DNA from: Billgrantia bachuensis
GTDB lineage: Bacteria; Pseudomonadota; Gammaproteobacteria; Pseudomonadales; Halomonadaceae
NCBI RefSeq assembly: GCF_011742165.1
Contig: NZ_JAAQTO010000035.1
Location: forward strand, 1-38,575
Direction of reading: 5' to 3'
Length of the DNA stretch: 38,575 bases
Below the pieces are notes generated by a model. It worked only from the letters and a program-made list of their open reading frames with translations. It ran no database searches and was not told the DNA's origin. Of the stretch, positions 16,713 through 24,359 are shown in pieces (the stretch's first letter is position 1; every line of letters begins with the position of its first letter). The position numbers and the translations under genes were made by a program.

Positions 16713-17060
16713 ATGCGACAGAGTATCGGACTGACATTCGGCGCGACCGCCCTGGCCACCCTGCTGCTGAGCGGGGTGGTGCAGGCCGGCGACGATGTGA
16801 CCGAAGTGGAGATGCGCGACTACGAATATCACCCCGCCGAACTCGAGGTGACGGCCGGTGCCACGGTGCGCTGGGTCAATGCCGAGAAGCGCACCAGCCA
16901 CGACGTCTACTTTGCCGATGAGGATCAGGGCTCGGAGCGGCTGTTCCCCGGGGAGAGCTGGGAGCGCACCTTCGACGAGCCCGGCACCTACTCCTACCAC
17001 TGCCGCCCGCACGAGAATCGCGACATGGAGGGGGTGATCACGGTGGTGCCGGCCGAATGA
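16713..17060 (+). CDS. Periplasmic cupredoxin (plastocyanin/pseudoazurin-like)
   Basis: A 115-residue secreted blue-copper-type protein. Residues 1-25 are a signal peptide (cut at VQA-G). The mature part has the type 1 copper ligands in the usual order: His63 in TSHDV, then Cys97, His100 and Met105 in SYHCRPHENRDMEG. The C-x2-H-x4-M spacing is of the plastocyanin/pseudoazurin kind. Such proteins carry single electrons in the periplasm and donate to nitrite or nitrous oxide reductases. It starts 25 bp after the fused cytochrome gene with GGGGAGGAG in front of the ATG, so it probably belongs to the same transcript and could link that cytochrome to NirS. The direct partner is inference. Confidence 0.88.
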   Translation: MRQSIGLTFGATALATLLLSGVVQAGDDVTEVEMRDYEYHPAELEVTAGATVRWVNAEKRTSHDVYFADEDQGSERLFPGESWERTFDEPGTYSYHCRPHENRDMEGVITVVPAE

Positions 17061-17133
17061 TCGGGAACATGTCGACATTCGCTGCGAACGCCGGCTCGGC
17101 CGCGTCGCAGCCGTTCATGCTAGAGGAGCGTCA

Positions 17134-17682
17134 ATGAGACGATACATGCAAGCGTCAGCCTGGCTCGGCGGTAGCCTGGCTGCTCTGGCCTTTACCACGG
17201 CCTTGGCGGCGGAGGGGCCCGCCGGCTATCGCAGCGCCGAGTTTGGAATGACCTACGAAGAGGTCATGACCGAGCTTGACCGCGACGCCGCCGTGGTCAA
17301 CCTTGCCGGCTTCGAGACCGAGGAGGGCGACCGCCTCATCGATGGCGAATTGCAGGACGAGGGCGCACCGCAGACCGACTTGCGCTACGTGTTCCCGGCC
17401 GGCGACGACGCTTTGGCACTGGTGGTGACTTTCCATCCCGACGTGGCAGAGCGCGAGCGGGTCATCGAGCGGCTCGTGGCGAACCACAGTGAACCCTGGG
17501 AGGAGGAGATGGCCGCCTGGTGGTTCGAGCAGCTCCAGGGGGAGATGCCGGAAACGCCTCAGAGCCTGATGGTGTGGGGGGGAGACGGCGACGAGGCGGA
17601 CCACCGCGGACGCTTCGTGCGGCTGTGGACCTTCGAGGATTACCTGTCGGTGGAGTACCTGGATACGCAGCGGTTTCGTTGA
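17134..17682 (+). CDS. Secreted protein of unknown function in the nir block
   Basis: A 182-residue protein with a clear signal peptide (residues 1-26, cut at ALA-A) and a soluble, acidic mature part. It contains no Cys, no heme motif and no metal cluster that I can see. A short segment EFGMTYEEVMTELDRD resembles the helix found in several small secreted proteins but does not identify a family. It is preceded by AGAGGAGCG in front of the ATG and followed by a good terminator, so it is the last gene of the nirS-side transcript. Function unknown; a role tied to periplasmic nitrite reduction is suggested only by position. Confidence 0.75.
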   Translation: MRRYMQASAWLGGSLAALAFTTALAAEGPAGYRSAEFGMTYEEVMTELDRDAAVVNLAGFETEEGDRLIDGELQDEGAPQTDLRYVFPAGDDALALVVTFHPDVAERERVIERLVANHSEPWEEEMAAWWFEQLQGEMPETPQSLMVWGGDGDEADHRGRFVRLWTFEDYLSVEYLDTQRFR

Positions 17683-17701
17683 GAGCCGCAGAACCTGTCA
17701 T

Positions 17702-17729
17702 GGCCGCCTGCTGGCGGCCGTTTCGCTTT
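17702..17729 (+). terminator. Terminator after the secreted unknown protein
   Basis: Stem GGCCGCC (17702-17708), loop TGCT, stem GGCGGCC (17713-17719), then a T-rich stretch GTTTCGCTTTT. It separates the plus-strand nir block from the convergent minus-strand nos block. Confidence 0.8.
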
Positions 17730-17741
17730 TCCGTCAAGCGT

Positions 17742-18122
17742 TCAGTCGCTACCGATGCGCTCGATCAGTCCGAGGAAGGGCGCCAATGTGAGGGCCAGAA
17801 TGGCCAGTACCGCCAGCGCCACCAGCAGCATCTGCACGGGGTGCTGCCACAGGCGCCGCCACAGGGTCGGTGCATCTCCCTCTGCGACACGGTCGGCATG
17901 CTCCTGCTGCACACGCGCTTGCCGCTCGGCCTGATAGCGCTCCAGCACCTCGCGTGCCGCCTCCAATTGCGTGGGATCACGCAGCCAGATGGCATCGACG
18001 CCCAGGCGCCAGAAGCCGGCCTGGGTCTCGTAGGTATCGAAACCCTGCTCGTCGAGCAGGCGGCGCACCTCCCAGGCTTCCTCCTCGGTGACGTTGGCCA
18101 GCCGAAACAGCAGCGTCGCCAT
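17742..18122 (-). CDS. Small membrane-anchored protein (DUF6164-like)
   Basis: From ATG 18120-18122 the protein has 126 residues: a soluble N-terminal domain (MATLLFRLANVTEEEAWEVR onward) with a ferredoxin-like look, a WRLGVDAIWLRD segment, a charged helix (about 60-80), and one membrane helix near the C-terminus (about 98-120). This layout resembles the DUF6164 family, named from memory and not searched. The start shares its A with the stop of the gene before it (TGATG), so translation is coupled; an ATG at 18138-18140 would add six residues. It is the last gene of the minus-strand nos side. Function unknown. Confidence 0.75.
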   Translation of the reverse strand: MATLLFRLANVTEEEAWEVRRLLDEQGFDTYETQAGFWRLGVDAIWLRDPTQLEAAREVLERYQAERQARVQQEHADRVAEGDAPTLWRRLWQHPVQMLLVALAVLAILALTLAPFLGLIERIGSD

Positions 18123-18664
18123 CAGCCGGCCGCCTCGCACTGCCGTTCGGCGCGGGCAATGGCCGCATCGGCTCCCTTCAGATCGAAGCTCATGAACCAG
18201 TAGTCCTCGTCGCCACGGTCCAGGCGCAGGCGCAGCGTCTCACCGCCACGCATCTCGTCGAGCAGCAGGTCCTGGGTATCAAGGTAGAAGTTGACGTAGA
18301 AGCCGCGGTCACCGCGCTGGGTGATGAACTCCGCCATGCCGCTGTAGATGGTCTCGTGGTCCACACGCAGGTCGCCGGGCACCAGGTTGGCCACGCGGCT
18401 CTCGGGCTGGTGCTCCTCGAGCTCGACGCGAACCTCGATCCACGGCAGGTCGCACACGCCGGCGGTGTAGTTCACGCTCAGGATCGAGTCGCTATAGCTA
18501 GTCTGCTCAAGGGCGCGAAAGTGGCGCTCCTCGCCCAGCGTCAGCACCACGGAGTGCCAGTTCTCGTGCTGCTCGGCATCGCTGACGTTGTAGTTGGTGG
18601 CCGCGGCCGGTCCGGCCAGGGCCAGGCCGACCAATACGGGGGCGAACGGGACGATCGAGCGCAT
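18122..18664 (-). CDS. Secreted protein of unknown function downstream of nosL
   Basis: Starting at ATG 18662-18664 it has 180 residues with a signal peptide ending at AAA-T (about residue 23). The mature protein is acidic and looks rich in beta strands, with two cysteines (in GVCDLPW and RQCEAAG) that may form one disulfide. The longer open frame to 18763 would add 33 residues without a signal sequence and overlaps the end of nosL, so it was not used. It begins 70 bp after nosL on the same strand and is coupled by TGATG to the small membrane protein after it. No family recognised. Confidence 0.75.
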   Translation of the reverse strand: MRSIVPFAPVLVGLALAGPAAATNYNVSDAEQHENWHSVVLTLGEERHFRALEQTSYSDSILSVNYTAGVCDLPWIEVRVELEEHQPESRVANLVPGDLRVDHETIYSGMAEFITQRGDRGFYVNFYLDTQDLLLDEMRGGETLRLRLDRGDEDYWFMSFDLKGADAAIARAERQCEAAG

Positions 18665-18734
18665 TCGGGGGTCTCTTGAAGGAATTGCGCCCGAGCCTAG
18701 CATGCTGCACAGCGGCTGTCCCGCTGGCTGGGGC

Positions 18735-19307
18735 TTAGTGCGTGCCGCTACTCCCGTGGGCATCGTCGTGGCCCTTCATGCCGCCCATGGCATCGCCGCC
18801 GCCCAGCTCGCCGCGGCTCAGGCGGGCCAGCAGGTCGAGGTCGATGTCCTCATAGGCGAGAAGTTCGCCGCCGTGGGTCTCGGCGAAGGCCGCGGCATGG
18901 TGTCGCTCCTTGAACGAGGCCAGGGTATGGCCCATGGAGCCGCGCTGGTCGTGCCCCACCACGTACCAGGCCTCGCTGGCCAGAATGAAGGCGTCGTTAG
19001 AAGGTGTGGCCCAAGGTGCAACGGCGACGTCGTGCACGTAGGCGTGGGAGAGGCGGGTCTCGTTTTCGGGCTGACGCAGGAAGGCGAACAGCTCCGCGGT
19101 GGAACAGAACTTCAGCGCCGAGCCTTGCTTGTCAAGGAAGGCCTCGCCCTTGGGGCCGGGGTGCTCATTGATCAGCATGCCGCATACGTGGCAGCTGTCG
19201 CCGGACTCGATGGGCTCGGCGGCGGCCAGGGCGACGGGCTCCGACTCACCGCAGCCGGCAAGCAGTAGCGACAGCAGGAGCAGGGGAAGCAGCAGGAAGC
19301 GGGACAT
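18735..19307 (-). CDS. nosL: Copper-binding lipoprotein NosL
   Basis: NosL delivers Cu(I) for assembly of the CuZ centre of nitrous oxide reductase at the outer face of the periplasmic membrane. The 190-residue protein has a lipobox LLAGC with Cys19 as the lipidated residue, then the NosL copper motif CHVCGM (Cys39, Cys42, Met44) and the KFCSTAELFAFL and AYVHDVA segments of the family. The C-terminus is unusually rich in Met and His (GGMKGHDDAHGSSGTH), which may add copper sites. It ends the nosRZDFYL cluster with 28 bp to nosY. Assignment is secure. Confidence 0.95.
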   Translation of the reverse strand: MSRFLLLPLLLLSLLLAGCGESEPVALAAAEPIESGDSCHVCGMLINEHPGPKGEAFLDKQGSALKFCSTAELFAFLRQPENETRLSHAYVHDVAVAPWATPSNDAFILASEAWYVVGHDQRGSMGHTLASFKERHHAAAFAETHGGELLAYEDIDLDLLARLSRGELGGGDAMGGMKGHDDAHGSSGTH

Positions 19308-19335
19308 CAGGTTTACTCCGATAGGAAAAGCGGGC

Positions 19336-20160
19336 TCAGGCCGAGCGATGACGGAAGCGCAGCAGCGCCAGACCTAGGGGCACCAGCACCCAGGCCATCA
19401 ACAGCGGCAGCAGGACGGTGGGGCGGAAGGCGCCACCCACGGCAATGGAGGTCAGGCCGGTATAACTGCGCGCTGCCTCGAAGCCGGCCAGGTTGATCAG
19501 GCGGAACAGCTCGGTGGGGTTGAGCAGCAGCAGCCAGGGCAGCCAGTCGCCGCCTTGCTTGACGCTGACCAACAGCGCCAGCAACCCCAGGTCGAACACC
19601 AGCACGAACAGGAACCACACCACCAGCGCCAGGCCGGCGGCGCGCGCCTTCTCGCTCACCCACACGCTGATCAGGTAGGCGAAGGCGATGAACACCCAGC
19701 CCAGCAGCACGCTACTGGCGATCAGCAGGCCCATGCCGGCAGCGAGCTCACCCAGCGCCACACCTTCCGCACCCACCGCGATTACCACGCCGGCAATGCC
19801 GAAGCCGAGCGCCGTGGCGCTGCCAAGAATCAGGCCGTGACCGAGGAACTTGCCCAGCAACAGCGAACTGCGGCTGACCGGGTAGGTGAGCAGCAGCAGC
19901 AGGGTACCTGCCTCCTGCTCGCCGACCACGGCGTCGTAGGCCAGCAGCAGGGCGATCAGCGGGATCAGGAACACCGCCAGGGTGGCGAGGCTGACCAGCG
20001 TCGTGGCCAGCGAGGTGAAGCCCAGTCCGCCGCTGGCGGCGGCGCCGAACCAGGCGATGCCCACGGCGAGCAGGGCCAGCACCAGGGTGATGGCCAGCAC
20101 CCAGCGGTTGCGCATGCCGTCGCGGAACTCCTTGCCGGCCAGGGTCAGGATGGCGTTCAT
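19336..20160 (-). CDS. nosY: ABC transporter permease NosY
   Basis: NosY is the membrane subunit of the NosDFY complex, which powers maturation of the copper centre of NosZ. The 274-residue protein has six hydrophobic helices (first at about residues 18-40, last at about 245-265) and family segments such as YDAVVGEQEAGTLLLLLTYPVSRS. Its ATG overlaps the nosF stop (ATGA, 20157-20160). It is followed by nosL. Complete, with no unusual residues seen. Assignment is secure through family look and cluster position. Confidence 0.95.
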   Translation of the reverse strand: MNAILTLAGKEFRDGMRNRWVLAITLVLALLAVGIAWFGAAASGGLGFTSLATTLVSLATLAVFLIPLIALLLAYDAVVGEQEAGTLLLLLTYPVSRSSLLLGKFLGHGLILGSATALGFGIAGVVIAVGAEGVALGELAAGMGLLIASSVLLGWVFIAFAYLISVWVSEKARAAGLALVVWFLFVLVFDLGLLALLVSVKQGGDWLPWLLLLNPTELFRLINLAGFEAARSYTGLTSIAVGGAFRPTVLLPLLMAWVLVPLGLALLRFRHRSA

Positions 20161-21092
20161 CGGGCGTCTCCTCGCTCACGGGGCGCGAGCCCGGCGGAGA
20201 AATGGATATACAGGTGTTCCAGCGTGGGCGGCAGCAGTTCGACGTCCTCGACGCCGGGCTGGGCGGTGAGGTGTCGCAGCACGGCGAGCTTGGCATCGGC
20301 CGGCACCGAGAGCGATACCTCGTGACCGTTGAGCGGCCGGGCCTGGATGCGCGAGTCGTTCCAGGGCTGCTGCCAGTCGGCGCCTGCCAGCCGGCCGCGG
20401 GCGCGAATGGTCGTCGGCAGCGCTGCCTCGGCACGCAGGGTCTCGAGGCTGCCCAGCGCCAGGCGACGGCCGCCGCCAAGAATCAGCGCGCGGTCGATGT
20501 AGGGCTCCACGCCCGGCAGCACATGGGAAGAGAGCAGCACCGTGCAGCCACGCTCGCGCAGGCTACGCACGTTGTCGTAGAAATCACGGGTGGCGGCGGG
20601 GTCGAGCCCGGTGGTGGGTTCGTCGAGCAGCAGCAGGCGCGGTTCGCCGAGCAGCGCCTGGGCCAGGCCCAGACGCTGGCGCATGCCCTTGGAGTAGGTC
20701 TTCACGCGGCGCTTGGCCGCCGCGCCCAGGCCGACCTGCTCGAGCAACTGGCCCACCTGGCGCCGGTCGACGCGCTTGAGCCGGGCGAAGAACTCCAGTA
20801 CCTCGCGGCCGCTGAGCTGTTCGTAGAAGCTGACATTCTCGGGCAGGTACCCCAGTCGGCGCCGCAGCGTCTCGGCATGAGCCCCATCGGGGGCGCCGCC
20901 GAGTACGGAAATCGAGCCTTCACTGGGCGAGAGCAGCCCCAGGATCAGCTTCATGGTAGTGGTCTTGCCAGCGCCGTTGTGGCCGAGCAGGGCGAGGACT
21001 TCGCCTTCGCTGACCGTGAGGTCGAGGGCATCGAGGCGTACCACGTCGCCGTCGCGTCGGGTCACGCCATGGAATTCGATCACCGCGGTCAT
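20157..21092 (-). CDS. nosF: ABC transporter ATP-binding protein NosF
   Basis: NosF hydrolyses ATP to drive NosDFY. The 311-residue protein starts at ATG 21090-21092, which overlaps the nosD stop as ATGA; the longer open frame to 21356 lies inside nosD. Walker A is GHNGAGKT (37-44), the signature is YSKGMRQRLGLAQALL, and Walker B is RLLLLDEPTTGLD, followed by the switch His in LLSSHVLPGVEP. A C-terminal extension of about 90 residues is normal for NosF. Organisation nosD-nosF-nosY with 4-nt overlaps on both sides points to fixed stoichiometry. Confidence 0.95.
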   Translation of the reverse strand: MTAVIEFHGVTRRDGDVVRLDALDLTVSEGEVLALLGHNGAGKTTTMKLILGLLSPSEGSISVLGGAPDGAHAETLRRRLGYLPENVSFYEQLSGREVLEFFARLKRVDRRQVGQLLEQVGLGAAAKRRVKTYSKGMRQRLGLAQALLGEPRLLLLDEPTTGLDPAATRDFYDNVRSLRERGCTVLLSSHVLPGVEPYIDRALILGGGRRLALGSLETLRAEAALPTTIRARGRLAGADWQQPWNDSRIQARPLNGHEVSLSVPADAKLAVLRHLTAQPGVEDVELLPPTLEHLYIHFSAGLAPRERGDAR

Positions 21093-22399
21093 GAGTCGGT
21101 GTCTCCGAAGTCGGGTTCTGTCATCAGGGGAGCGCTGTCCTTCACGCCCTGGGGGCGGAAGACGGGGAACTGGCGCTGCACCCAGCGCAGGGTCAGCACC
21201 GCGGGGCTGTGCATCAGCAGCCGCGCGACGGGGTAGCGCCACAGCAGACGGTCCATGGCATCGCTGGGTTCGTAGGGCGTATCGCCCAAGCCGTCGCCGG
21301 CCATATCCCAGCCCAGGTAGTCGCTCCAGTAGTTGCCGCGCCCCTCCTCCGACCACTCCTGGGTGCGCGTGGCCACGTACATCACCTGCTGGCGGTTGTC
21401 GACGAAGGCGTTGCCGACCACGCGGTTGTCCTCGGAGCCGGCGGTGAGATGGATGCCGATGTCGCTATCGGCCAGGCGGTTGCCCTCGAAGCGGTTGAAC
21501 TGAGCGTTGTAGACGAACAGCGCCTTGCCTTCGGCGCCGCTGACCAGCCCCTGGCCGCTGGCGTCCAGCGGCTGGCGCACGCCGCTGATGCGATTGCCGC
21601 GCAGCGTGGAGTAGGTGATGTTGTTCATCAGGATGCCGTAGTTGAGGTCGCCCTCGGAGCGGTTGCCGATCACCGTCAGGTGGCGCGACTGCATCAGCGC
21701 ATAGCCGGTGCGGGTGTTGCGGGTGAGGTTCTGTTCCAGGCGGTTGTCGTGGGCGTACATGTAGTGCACGCCGTAGCGCAGGTCCTGCATCACGTTGCGG
21801 CGCAGCAGGCTCTGGCTGCTGGTGTCGATATAGATGCCGTCGCGCACGTCGCGGATCTCGTTGCCTTCCACCCGAACGTCACGCACGTTGTACAGGTGAA
21901 TGCCGTTACCGCGGTCCTGCGAGCGCAGCGAGGTGTCACCGCGGATGACGTTGTCCAGCACCTCGACTTCATTCGCCGAATCGAGCCGGATACCGAAGCC
22001 GGGGCCTTCGAGGCGCGAGTTGCTAATGACGCTGCCGGCGGCGGTGCTCTCCACCAGGATGCCGCTGTCCATGGCGGTAAGGTCGCGGCCCCAGTTCTCG
22101 ACGGTGAGGCCGTCGATCACGCTGCCGGGGGCTTCGAGGATCACGCCATGGCCGCTGCCGCCGGCGTCGATCACTGCACCGGGCTCGGCCACTACGCGCA
22201 GCGAACGATCGATCGTGAGCGGACCGGGATAGCGGCCCGCGGGTAGCAACAGGCGATCGCCGTCGCTGGCGCGTTCGACCAGCGGCTGCGGCGATTCGCC
22301 CGGGCTGGCCCGCCAGTCGGCGGCCAGCAGCACGCCCGGCATTACCAGCCAGGCGGCAAGAATCGGGATCAGGACGCCGAGAGTCGGTCGTCGGGTCAT
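21089..22399 (-). CDS. nosD: Periplasmic copper chaperone/maturation protein NosD
   Basis: NosD is the periplasmic beta-helix subunit that couples NosFY to copper loading of NosZ. The 436-residue protein has an N-terminal signal segment (residues 10-26, cut at LLA-A) and then the typical pectate-lyase-like repeats with many short segments of the type N-x-I-x-G and G-I-x-L, such as GNGIHLYNVRDVRVEGNEI. The final part contains NYWSDYLGWDMAGDGLGDTPY, the conserved end of NosD. It follows nosZ after 82 bp that contain a strong hairpin. Assignment is secure. Confidence 0.95.
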   Translation of the reverse strand: MTRRPTLGVLIPILAAWLVMPGVLLAADWRASPGESPQPLVERASDGDRLLLPAGRYPGPLTIDRSLRVVAEPGAVIDAGGSGHGVILEAPGSVIDGLTVENWGRDLTAMDSGILVESTAAGSVISNSRLEGPGFGIRLDSANEVEVLDNVIRGDTSLRSQDRGNGIHLYNVRDVRVEGNEIRDVRDGIYIDTSSQSLLRRNVMQDLRYGVHYMYAHDNRLEQNLTRNTRTGYALMQSRHLTVIGNRSEGDLNYGILMNNITYSTLRGNRISGVRQPLDASGQGLVSGAEGKALFVYNAQFNRFEGNRLADSDIGIHLTAGSEDNRVVGNAFVDNRQQVMYVATRTQEWSEEGRGNYWSDYLGWDMAGDGLGDTPYEPSDAMDRLLWRYPVARLLMHSPAVLTLRWVQRQFPVFRPQGVKDSAPLMTEPDFGDTDS

Positions 22400-22426
22400 A
22401 CGTTTCTCCAGAACTAAAGGGTGGGC

Positions 22427-22455
22427 CGGGACCAGGTTCTCTCAGCCTGGTCCCG
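22427..22455 (-). terminator. Hairpin between nosZ and nosD
   Basis: CGGGACCAGG (22427-22436) and CCTGGTCCCG (22446-22455) form a perfect ten-base stem with a 9-nt loop. On the coding (minus) strand it lies 27 bp after the nosZ stop and has no clear T tract, so it may act as an mRNA-protecting or partial-terminator element that keeps nosZ levels above nosDFYL. Confidence 0.7.
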
Positions 22456-22481
22456 ACTCCCTCCAGGCACTCAGAAGGCTA

Positions 22482-24356
22482 TCAGGCCTTCTCGACCAGC
22501 ATGCGGCCGGTCATTTCCATGTGCATGGCGTGACAGAACCAGTTGCAGTAGTACCAGTGCACCCCGGGCTTGTCGGCGACGAAGGTGACGCTGGCGGTCT
22601 GCTGCGGGCCGATCTCCATCTGCGCGCCGTGGTTGACCATGCAGAAGCCGTGAGTCAGGTCTTCCACCTGGTCGAGGTTGGTGATCACCACGGTGACTTC
22701 GTCACCCTGCTTGACCTTGAACTCGGTCAGGCCGAACGTCGGTGCTACGGAGGTCATGTAGACGCGTACCTTGTTGCCGTCGCGCACGACCTTGTTCTCA
22801 CGCTCGACGTTGACGCCGTCGGCCTCGGCCATGGCGATGGTGTCGGCGAAGAAGGGGTCGTCGCGCCGCCATACGCGCACCGGGTTGATCTGGTCGGCGC
22901 GCACCAGGATGCAGTCGTGCGGCTCGGCGTAGGTCGGGCCGTCGTGCACCAGCTTCATCTCGTCGCCGCTGATGTCGATCAACTGGTCGTTCTCGGGGCG
23001 CAGCGGGCCCACCGGCAGGAAGCGGTCCTTGGAGAACTTGCACAGCACCACCAGCCACTTGCCGTCGGCATCGCGCGACTCGGTGAGGCTGGCGTGGTTG
23101 TGGCCGGGCTGGTAGTGCACGTCCAGCTTCTGGCGGATGTAGTTCACCTCCTCACCGTTGTAGTGGCGAATGGCATCCTCGATGTGCCACTTGGCCACCT
23201 GGCTGTCGATGAACAGGGTGGTGTAGGCGTAGCCGCGACCGTCGAAGGTGGTGTGAAGCGGCCCCAGGCCCAGCTCGGGCTCGCCGACCACGGTGTCGCG
23301 CGGCTCGATGGCGTCATTGAACAGCTCGGGCAGCCTGTCGATCGCAATGATGGTCACGGTCGGCGACAGCTTGCCGTTGGCCATGAAGTACTTGCCGTCC
23401 GGCGAGGTGTTCAAGCCGTGCGGGTTCTTGGGCACCGGGATGTAGCGGGTCAGCGCCGAGCCCTTGCGACCGTCGAGCACCGGCACCGGCGAATCGCCCA
23501 GGGTCTCGTACTGGCCGGCGGCGACGGCGGCCTCGATCGCCTCGACGTCGAACACCACCACCCAGTCGCGCTCGGCGCTCATGGTCTCGGAGAGGGTCAT
23601 GCCCTTCTCGGAGTTGTAGCAGGTCGCGGCGACGAAACGGCCGGTATAGTCGGCGTCGGTGTTGTCGAGGTTGCCATCGACGATCACCTGCCAGGCCACG
23701 TCCATGCTCTCCGCGTCCACCGCGTTGAACATGGTCCAGTAGTTCTCCGGATTCTCCATGTCGCGGCCGTCGTTGACCTGCGGAATCGGCATCTCGGCGT
23801 TGCAGAACACGTACTTGGTGTGCGGCACCTTCTGCAGGCGCAGGCCGTGGATCGCCTGGACGTTGGGGATGGTGGTGATCTTGTCCGTCTTCATGATGTC
23901 GAGACGGATGCGCGCCACGCGGGTGTTGGCCTTGTCGTTGATGAACAGGTACTTGCCGTCGTAGTGGCCGTCGGTCATCGAGACGTGGGGGTGGTGGCTG
24001 TCGCCGTTGAGGAAGCGCGCGGAGTCGCCGAGGATGCGCTTGGACTCGTTACTGATGCCCCAGCCGGTAGCGCTGTCGGCGTTGAACACCGGGATGCGCA
24101 TCAGCTCACGCATTGAGGGCACGCCCAGCACGCGCACTTCGCCTGAATGGCCGCCGCTCCAGAAGCCGTAGTATTCGTCGAGTTCGCCCGGCGCCACGCT
24201 GCCTGCTGCAGCGCCGGCGGCCTGGGTCTGGCGGCTAGCCATCAGCGCGCTGGCGCCGAAACCGCTGGCCAGGCCGGCCCCGGCGACGCCGGTCACCGCG
24301 CTGTTGCGCAGGAAGTGCCGGCGACCGAGGTTCTCGATCTGCTTCTTGTCACTCAT
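22482..24356 (-). CDS. nosZ: Nitrous oxide reductase, clade I (Tat-exported)
   Basis: NosZ reduces N2O to N2 in the periplasm. The 624-residue protein has a twin-arginine signal (GRRHFLRN, residues 12-19), placing it in the classical Tat-type clade I. The N-terminal seven-bladed propeller carries CuZ histidines in segments such as [39 protein letters not shown] and EPHDCI. The C-terminal cupredoxin domain has the CuA site [13 protein letters not shown] (Cys604, Cys608, His612, Met615) and HGFCMVNHG. It lies 3 bp after nosR and ahead of nosDFYL. Complete and without unusual changes. Electron donors are probably small cytochromes or the cupredoxin encoded here. Confidence 0.98.
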   Translation of the reverse strand: MSDKKQIENLGRRHFLRNSAVTGVAGAGLASGFGASALMASRQTQAAGAAAGSVAPGELDEYYGFWSGGHSGEVRVLGVPSMRELMRIPVFNADSATGWGISNESKRILGDSARFLNGDSHHPHVSMTDGHYDGKYLFINDKANTRVARIRLDIMKTDKITTIPNVQAIHGLRLQKVPHTKYVFCNAEMPIPQVNDGRDMENPENYWTMFNAVDAESMDVAWQVIVDGNLDNTDADYTGRFVAATCYNSEKGMTLSETMSAERDWVVVFDVEAIEAAVAAGQYETLGDSPVPVLDGRKGSALTRYIPVPKNPHGLNTSPDGKYFMANGKLSPTVTIIAIDRLPELFNDAIEPRDTVVGEPELGLGPLHTTFDGRGYAYTTLFIDSQVAKWHIEDAIRHYNGEEVNYIRQKLDVHYQPGHNHASLTESRDADGKWLVVLCKFSKDRFLPVGPLRPENDQLIDISGDEMKLVHDGPTYAEPHDCILVRADQINPVRVWRRDDPFFADTIAMAEADGVNVERENKVVRDGNKVRVYMTSVAPTFGLTEFKVKQGDEVTVVITNLDQVEDLTHGFCMVNHGAQMEIGPQQTASVTFVADKPGVHWYYCNWFCHAMHMEMTGRMLVEKA

Positions 24357-24359
24357 GGT

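Noticed and set aside
22521..24116. 531-residue plus-strand frame opposite nosZ (and similar ones opposite nosR and nrdJ)
   Set aside because: Low-complexity His/Val/Gly-rich translations with no recognisable motif, fully inside well-supported genes.
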